Source of the DNA: Bradyrhizobium sp.
GTDB lineage: Bacteria; Pseudomonadota; Alphaproteobacteria; Rhizobiales; Xanthobacteraceae
DNA: 9,429 nt
Assembly: GCA_028290165.1 (NCBI GenBank)
Contig: JAQGKJ010000359.1
Coordinates: forward strand, 1 to 9,429
Reading direction: 5' to 3'
Position 1 is the first letter of the stretch. Each line of letters starts with the position of its first letter. The position numbers and the translations under genes were made by a program. Positions 5,352 through 9,429 of the stretch are shown here, one piece after another. The notes beneath the pieces were generated by a model that made no database searches, had not been told where the DNA came from, and saw only the letters and a program-made list of their open reading frames with translations.

Positions 5352-6347
5352 ATGAAAAATCTAAAGAGAACGATTGGTCTGGCCGTGGCGGCTGTGCTGT
5401 TCGCCGCAAGCGCAGGCGCGCAGGAGGCGAGGCATTACCGCTTCGCCCACGATCAGCAGCTCAACACCGGCTACAGCGTCGCCTACGATATGTTTTCCGC
5501 GAGGCTCAAGGAATTGAGCAAGGGCACCATGCTGGTCGACCAGTATCCGGGCGGGCAACTCGGGCAGGAGCCACAGCTCCTGCAACTGGTGAAATCAGGC
5601 GATATCGACTTCGCCATCGTCTCATCGGCAAATACCGCAACGATTTCGCCGCAGGCCGGCGTGATGTCGTTGCACTTCCTGTTCCGAAACGCCGACCATC
5701 TGGTCAAATCGATGGCCAACCAGAAAGTCATCGACGCGATCAAGGCGATGATCGACGAGACCACGCAAGGCCTGCACGTCATCGCCACCGGCTCACAGGG
5801 CGTGCGGAGTATCTACAGCAAGAAGGAAATCCATAACGTCGGAGATATGAAGGGAATCAAGATTCGCGTTCAGGCTACGGCCACGGAGGACGCGATCTTC
5901 CCGGCCTATGGCGCGCAGACCGTGCACATGCCGTTCGGCAGCGTCTACACCTCGCTGCAAACCGGCGTCGTCGACGCTGCCGAGAACAGCATCAACGTCT
6001 ATCTCGTCAACAAGCACTACGAAGTGGCGCCGGTGCTTTCGATCACCGAGCATGTGGCCAACAATGCGCTGGTCTATATCAGCGACAAACTGTGGCAGAG
6101 CCTCTCCGCCGAACAAAGGCAGTGGGTGCTCACCGCTGGCGCCGAGATCAGCGCCAAGGAGCCTGCCATTGCGTTCGACCTCGAAAAGGCCGCGGCCGCC
6201 AAGCTGAAAGGTTTCGGCGTCAAGATCGTCGAGGACGTGGACAAGAAGAGCTTTGCCGCGGTCTCCGATCCCTATCTCGACAAGCTCGCCAAGGAACTCG
6301 GCCCGCACGCGGAGAAGATCAAGAACCTGATCCGGGCGATTAATTAG
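5352..6347 (+). CDS. dctP: TRAP transporter periplasmic substrate-binding protein (DctP family), copy 2
   Basis: The product (331 residues) is a paralogue of the preceding protein. It has a signal peptide with likely cleavage after SAGA (A23|Q24) and keeps the same hallmarks: DQYPGGQLGQEPQLLQLV (63-80), MKGIKIRVQ with Arg172, and MPFGSVYTSLQTGVVD. Differences cluster in the N-terminal half (for example HDQQLNTGYSVAYDMFS against YDQPKTTGYGILGDIFA) and in the helix before the C terminus. The last 25 or so residues are nearly identical in protein and DNA. ATG 5352 is chosen for the AGGGGGGAAG just upstream and the immediate signal peptide; the in-frame ATG at 5307 lies inside the promoter region. 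It precedes dctQM, from which it is separated by a large hairpin element. It probably binds a related ligand and shares the same membrane subunits. Confidence 0.92.
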   Translation: MKNLKRTIGLAVAAVLFAASAGAQEARHYRFAHDQQLNTGYSVAYDMFSARLKELSKGTMLVDQYPGGQLGQEPQLLQLVKSGDIDFAIVSSANTATISPQAGVMSLHFLFRNADHLVKSMANQKVIDAIKAMIDETTQGLHVIATGSQGVRSIYSKKEIHNVGDMKGIKIRVQATATEDAIFPAYGAQTVHMPFGSVYTSLQTGVVDAAENSINVYLVNKHYEVAPVLSITEHVANNALVYISDKLWQSLSAEQRQWVLTAGAEISAKEPAIAFDLEKAAAAKLKGFGVKIVEDVDKKSFAAVSDPYLDKLAKELGPHAEKIKNLIRAIN

Positions 6348-6367
6348 GGCGCGTGCTTTATCCGCGT

Positions 6368-6480
6368 GTCGTCCCGGCGAACGCCGGGATCCATACGCCG
6401 CGGCTTGTCAGTTGGGCTGCCGGCCTGATTACAAACAATTGAGGCCGGTGGTTATGGGTCCCGGCGTTCGCCGGGACGAC
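6368..6480. repeat. Large nested inverted repeat between dctP copy 2 and dctQ
   Basis: The outer arms 6368-6395 (beginning GTCGTCCCGGCGAACGCCGG) and 6453-6480 (ending CGTTCGCCGGGACGAC) match at 27 of 28 positions. Each arm itself holds a small CCCGGCG-AA-CGCCGGG hairpin. Inner arms GCCGGCCT (6419-6426) and AGGCCGGT (6442-6449) extend the fold. This is the 'GTCCCGGCGAACGCCGGGA' type of dispersed repeat that I recall from Bradyrhizobium. It is transcribed between the receptor and membrane-subunit genes and may stabilise the upstream mRNA or reduce readthrough. Confidence 0.75.
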
Positions 6481-6509
6481 GGGAGAGTTGCACGACGGAG
6501 AGTCACACA

Positions 6510-7094
6510 ATGACCATCGCCGACAAACTGGTGCTGCAGCGGCAGCATCACCTGAAATGGCGGTCGTTCGACAGGCTCGAACTGATCCTGATGATCCTTT
6601 GCGGACTATTGTGCTTCGGCTTCTCGCTGTCGGTGACCTGCGACATTGTCACACGGACCATCGGCCATCCCTGGCTGTGGCTGCAGGAAGTCACTTCAAC
6701 GCTGTTCATCTACGCGATCTTCGTCGGCGCCGCAGTCGCCACCCGCCGCAACGATCATCTGTATCTGACTGCGATCTCCGAAGCGTTGCACGGCACGCCG
6801 CGGCTGATCGTCGAGATCATCATCCGCATCGTGGTTCTCGGTGTCGCATTCTGCCTGATCTGGTTCGGCTACATCAATTACCTCCGGGGTTTTGGCAGTT
6901 TCCGGCTGCCGTCGGGGACGCCGATTGCTTCGCTTTACGCCGCCATTCCCCTCGCCGGAGTGCTGATCGCGCTGTTCACGATCGAGCAACTGGTCAACGG
7001 CATCACCAAGGGATTCGATCATCCCACGCCGCCGGATGAGGATTTCCCAATTCCGCCCGTCGACACCAACATCCAGCCGAAGGTGGGCCTGTGA
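6510..7094 (+). CDS. dctQ: TRAP transporter small permease subunit (DctQ family)
   Basis: The product (194 residues) is the small inner-membrane subunit that partners DctM and helps dock the binding protein. Four hydrophobic segments are visible at about 23-43, 57-77, 98-120 and 140-162, as expected for DctQ. The family-typical WLWLQEVTSTLFIYAIFVGAA motif covers 55-75, and RRNDHLYL (79-86) follows. A Pro- and Asp-rich hydrophilic tail (170-194) ends the protein. GGAGAG (6497-6502) lies 7 bases before ATG 6510. The stop overlaps the dctM start (GTGA), indicating translational coupling. No promoter was recognised in the 162-bp gap upstream, so expression probably comes from readthrough of the binding-protein transcript. 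Confidence 0.9.
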   Translation: MTIADKLVLQRQHHLKWRSFDRLELILMILCGLLCFGFSLSVTCDIVTRTIGHPWLWLQEVTSTLFIYAIFVGAAVATRRNDHLYLTAISEALHGTPRLIVEIIIRIVVLGVAFCLIWFGYINYLRGFGSFRLPSGTPIASLYAAIPLAGVLIALFTIEQLVNGITKGFDHPTPPDEDFPIPPVDTNIQPKVGL

Positions 7095-8431
7095 GCGCTC
7101 CGGTCGTCCTCGCGTTGATGTCGTTCTGCTTCCTGTTTTTCGGCTATCTCGGCGTGCCCGTGCCGTTTTCACTGATGGCGGGGGTATTCATCGGGGCGCT
7201 GCTGACCGATGTGTCGCTCGCGGCGATCATCCAGAAGATTTTCGACGGCATGGATTCGGAAGCGCTGCTGGCGATCCCGTTCTTTCTGCTGGTCGGCGAG
7301 CTCATGAGTTCGGCCAACGTCGTGGTGCGGATCGCCAACCTCTCGCTGTCGCTGGTCGGGCACATCAGGGGAGGGCTGTCGCAGGTCGTCGTCGTCTTCA
7401 GCATGTTCTTCTCGGAGATGTCGGGATCGACCACCGCCGACGTCGCGGTCATGAGCCGCGCACTGGGCGGTCCGATGAAGCGGGAAGGCTACAGCCCCGC
7501 CTTCATCGCCGCCATCATCGCATCCGCCTCCACCATCGCGGCACTGGTGCCGCCGAGCATCACCGCCGTGGTCTATGGTGCGGTCGGCAACGTCTCGATC
7601 GCCGGGCTGTTCATGGCGGGCGTCGTACCCGGATTCATGATCGGCTTCGGCCTGATGATCTATTGCTATTTTTTCGGCCCCACCGGCATGCGCAAGTCGC
7701 GTGCGCCGTTGCGCCAGGTTGTCTTCGCCGCCGGCGATGCCGCCCTTCCACTGATGATTCCAGTGATCCTGCTCGGCGGTATCCTCACGGGATGGTTCAC
7801 GCCGACCGAAGCCGGCGTCGTTGCGGTGGTCTGGATCATCGCGGTCGTGATTCCCGCGCTCAACCGCGGGCACTTGCGGAAGATTCCCTATGACTTCTGT
7901 CTCGCCGGGCTGATCTTTTCGCTGCCGCTGATCACCATCGGCGCGGCCAACGCCTTCGGCTGGATGCTGGCCTATCTGCGCGGCGCCATTGTGATCGCCG
8001 ACTGGATCATCTCGATCGCCGGCAATGATCCGCATTACATGATGTTGCTGTTGGTGCTGCTGTTCACCGTGGTTGGCGATTTCATCGAACCGGTGCCGAC
8101 CATCATCATCTTCATGCCGCTGGTGAATGCGCTGACCCAAGCCGGCGACATCAACGGCGTGCATATGGGCGTGGTGCTGATCGCCACACTGGCGTTCGGC
8201 CTGATCACGCCGCCTTACGGGCTCGTGCTGCTGATGGCGTCGAAATTCGTCGGCGTCAGTTTCGGCAAGGCGCTGCGCGCGGCGCTGCCGATCTACGTGG
8301 TGTTCCTGGTGACGATTTGCTTCACGATCTATTTCCCGAAGGTGGTGCTGTGGCTGCCCAAGCACGTGATCCCGGAATCGGTCGGCTGCTTCAAGTCGCC
8401 GGCGGGAACGGGGTATATTTGTCCGCAGTGA
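7091..8431 (+). CDS. dctM: TRAP transporter large permease subunit (DctM family)
   Basis: The product (446 residues) is the Na+-driven transport subunit in the inner membrane, with around a dozen hydrophobic segments. Family motifs include IPFFLLVGELM (62-72), EMSGSTTADVAVMSRALGGP (109-128), ALVPPSI (151-157), WFTPTEAGV (235-243), GDFIEP (329-334) and GLITPPYGL (370-378). The start is GTG 7091, overlapping the dctQ stop by 4 nt, with AAGGTGG (7080-7086) as ribosome binding site. Translation is therefore likely coupled to dctQ. Length is slightly above the usual 425-435 residues because of a tail after the last membrane segment ending CFKSPAGTGYICPQ, which looks unrelated to the family core. 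This subunit presumably serves both upstream binding proteins, since no second dctM is in the window. Confidence 0.93.
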   Translation: MSAPVVLALMSFCFLFFGYLGVPVPFSLMAGVFIGALLTDVSLAAIIQKIFDGMDSEALLAIPFFLLVGELMSSANVVVRIANLSLSLVGHIRGGLSQVVVVFSMFFSEMSGSTTADVAVMSRALGGPMKREGYSPAFIAAIIASASTIAALVPPSITAVVYGAVGNVSIAGLFMAGVVPGFMIGFGLMIYCYFFGPTGMRKSRAPLRQVVFAAGDAALPLMIPVILLGGILTGWFTPTEAGVVAVVWIIAVVIPALNRGHLRKIPYDFCLAGLIFSLPLITIGAANAFGWMLAYLRGAIVIADWIISIAGNDPHYMMLLLVLLFTVVGDFIEPVPTIIIFMPLVNALTQAGDINGVHMGVVLIATLAFGLITPPYGLVLLMASKFVGVSFGKALRAALPIYVVFLVTICFTIYFPKVVLWLPKHVIPESVGCFKSPAGTGYICPQ

Positions 8432-8439
8432 AATCTGTC

Positions 8440-8471
8440 CGTCGTCCCTGCGAACGAACGCAGGGACGACG
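8440..8471. terminator. Strong hairpin between convergent dctM and crotonase genes
   Basis: GTCGTCCCTGCG (8441-8452) and CGCAGGGACGAC (8459-8470) pair perfectly around a 6-nt loop, AACGAA, with one more pair (8440/8471). It lies 9 bp after the dctM stop and about 20 bp before the end of the minus-strand gene, so it could terminate both. It lacks a T-run; its sequence also resembles the GTCGTCCC repeat family. Confidence 0.65.
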
Positions 8472-8491
8472 CTTAGTCGGGTACCGCTAGC

Positions 8492-9298
8492 TTACTTCCC
8501 CTTGGTGGTAAATTTTTTCACCGCGACGTGGAATTCCTCTGTGAGCATGCAGCCGATGATCTTCTCTTCTTCGGCATCGAGTTGCTGCCTGGTAGGTGTG
8601 ACCGGCGCCTGGTAGATGAGCGACTTGGTGCCGGCGATCGCGACCGGCGGATTTTGCGCCAGTCGCTCGGCGAATTTTCGCGTCGCCGCCTTCAATTCCG
8701 CCGCCGGCACAATTTTAGCGACCAATCCCCAATCAAGCGCCTGCTGCGCGGAGAAGCTGTCCTCCGCAAGGAATATCTGCAGCGCGCGGCGCGTGCCGAC
8801 AGTGCCGACCATGCCGACGGTGCTGCCGCCATCCGGAGAAACGCCGATCTTGGCATAGGCTGGCGTGAAGCGGGCGTCATCGGCGGCGATGCAGAGGTCG
8901 GCGACGAAGGCCAGTCCCATGCCCGCGCCGGCCGCGGATCCGTGAACGCTCGACAGCACGATCTTCGGCATCCGCCGCACGGACTCGATAAATGCGTGAT
9001 AATGTTTGAGCAGTTCGCCGACGACCGGCCTGATATTATCAGCGGCAGCGGCGGCGCCGATGGTTTGCAGATCGCCGCCGGCGCAGAATGCACGACCCTC
9101 GCCTTCGATCACCAGCACCCTTATATCGTCCGATGCCTCGACCTCCGCGGCGAGTTGCTCCAGTTTTTTGGCGATCGAAAGGTCGATCGAGTTGAAGGCC
9201 CCTGGACGATTGAGCGTGATGGTGGCGATCGGGCCCTCGATCCTGAGCAGCGCCGGATCGTCGGACGAGGAGGCGGTAGCGGGTGCGGGCGTCGGCAT
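8492..9298 (-). CDS. Enoyl-CoA hydratase/isomerase (crotonase) family protein, PaaG-like
   Basis: The product (268 residues) is a cytoplasmic crotonase-fold enzyme acting on an acyl-CoA thioester. The first oxyanion-hole segment is RAFCAGGDL (69-77) and the second is HGSAAGAGMGLA (119-130). The two glutamates of classical hydratases appear replaced by Gly128 and Tyr148. KIGVSPDGGST (150-160) with Asp156 resembles the PaaG and enoyl-CoA isomerase branch, so isomerisation or another reaction is more likely than plain hydration. The start ATG 9298 opens a short Ala/Pro/Ser-rich lead (MPTPAPATASSSDD) before the first beta strand; a longer in-frame TTG at 9379 would add 27 unconvincing residues. 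Only a weak CCGGGG lies upstream. It converges on the TRAP operon across a hairpin, lacks a full operator site, and probably belongs to fatty- or aromatic-acid metabolism rather than sugar-acid use. Confidence 0.87.
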   Translation of the reverse strand: MPTPAPATASSSDDPALLRIEGPIATITLNRPGAFNSIDLSIAKKLEQLAAEVEASDDIRVLVIEGEGRAFCAGGDLQTIGAAAAADNIRPVVGELLKHYHAFIESVRRMPKIVLSSVHGSAAGAGMGLAFVADLCIAADDARFTPAYAKIGVSPDGGSTVGMVGTVGTRRALQIFLAEDSFSAQQALDWGLVAKIVPAAELKAATRKFAERLAQNPPVAIAGTKSLIYQAPVTPTRQQLDAEEEKIIGCMLTEEFHVAVKKFTTKGK

Positions 9299-9383
9299 TT
9301 GAAAAACCCCGGATTGAGAAGGTTCGGGGCATTTAAATAGCAGAAGGGAAGAGGTGACAATCCCCGGCGAAGGCTGCAAAATG

Positions 9384-9429
9384 TACTTCCCTCACGGCGA
9401 GGAGGCGCTCTTGCGTCATCTCGAAGGAT
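9384..9429. repeat. Partial REP-like element at the right edge
   Basis: The last bases contain CTCACGGCGAGGAGGCGCTC followed by CATCTCGAAGGAT, which ends at the window edge. The CTCGAAGGAT end matches the motif in the 3842-3927 element, and the GAGGAGGCGC part recalls the same Bradyrhizobium repeat class. It is truncated, so its full structure cannot be judged. The rest of 9299-9383 shows no gene. Confidence 0.4.

Noticed and set aside
7169..8365. Long minus-strand open frame (398 codons) opposite dctM
   Set aside because: Its product is a His/Asp/Arg-rich, low-complexity protein with no recognisable domain, as expected for the antisense frame of a high-GC gene. DctM on the plus strand has clear family motifs.
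9354..9362. GTGACAATC, similar to the ATTGNCAAT operator, upstream of the crotonase gene
   Set aside because: Only the TGACAAT part matches and the palindrome is lost. It is too weak to place this gene in the same regulon.

Overview
The window looks like chromosomal DNA of a high-GC alphaproteobacterium, most likely Bradyrhizobium or a close relative (Nitrobacteraceae). I infer this from the codon use, the gene families and especially several short palindromic intergenic elements of the kind scattered through Bradyrhizobium and Rhodopseudomonas genomes. This was judged by eye; no search was run. No tRNA, rRNA, CRISPR array, transposase or integrase is visible.

Layout. (1) Positions 1-1229 hold a divergent pair: the start of an SMP-30/gluconolactonase-like lactonase (minus strand, cut by the window edge) and a uronate dehydrogenase-like short-chain dehydrogenase (plus strand). 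(2) A GntR-family regulator with an FCD ligand domain (minus strand, about 1236-1928) converges on the dehydrogenase with only 6 bp between them and is divergent from an IlvD/Edd-family sugar-acid dehydratase (2100-3821). (3) Two tandem, clearly paralogous TRAP-transporter substrate-binding proteins follow (4067-5068 and 5352-6347), then the small (DctQ) and large (DctM) membrane subunits (6510-7094 and 7091-8431, 4-nt overlap). (4) A PaaG/crotonase-like protein (minus strand, 8492-9298) lies past a strong convergent hairpin and probably belongs to another unit.

Working model: the locus imports sugar acids (uronates, aldarates or aldonates) through a TRAP transporter with two alternative binding proteins. 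It oxidises a uronate to its lactone, opens the lactone, and dehydrates the resulting sugar acid to a 2-keto-3-deoxy acid. The FCD regulator would sense a pathway acid. The best evidence for a shared regulon is a 9-bp palindrome, ATTGNCAAT, found four times by eye: once in front of the regulator, once in front of the dehydratase, and once in front of each binding-protein gene. In the last three it overlaps a TTGACA -35 box. The two binding-protein promoters share the same layout: ATTGACAATC, 10 bp, then GATGGGAWGAT. The lactonase/dehydrogenase pair lacks this site.

All intergenic stretches carry palindromes. Elements at 277-336, 3842-3927, 5101-5140, 5160-5185, 6368-6480, 8440-8471 and about 9384-9429 resemble dispersed REP-like repeats or terminators. 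The one between the second binding protein and dctQ may set the ratio of binding protein to membrane subunits. I found no wholly unprecedented system. The most interesting features are the regulon signature, the duplicated binding proteins with almost identical 3' ends, and an ArDHT-type IlvD/Edd enzyme where an aldarate dehydratase would be expected.
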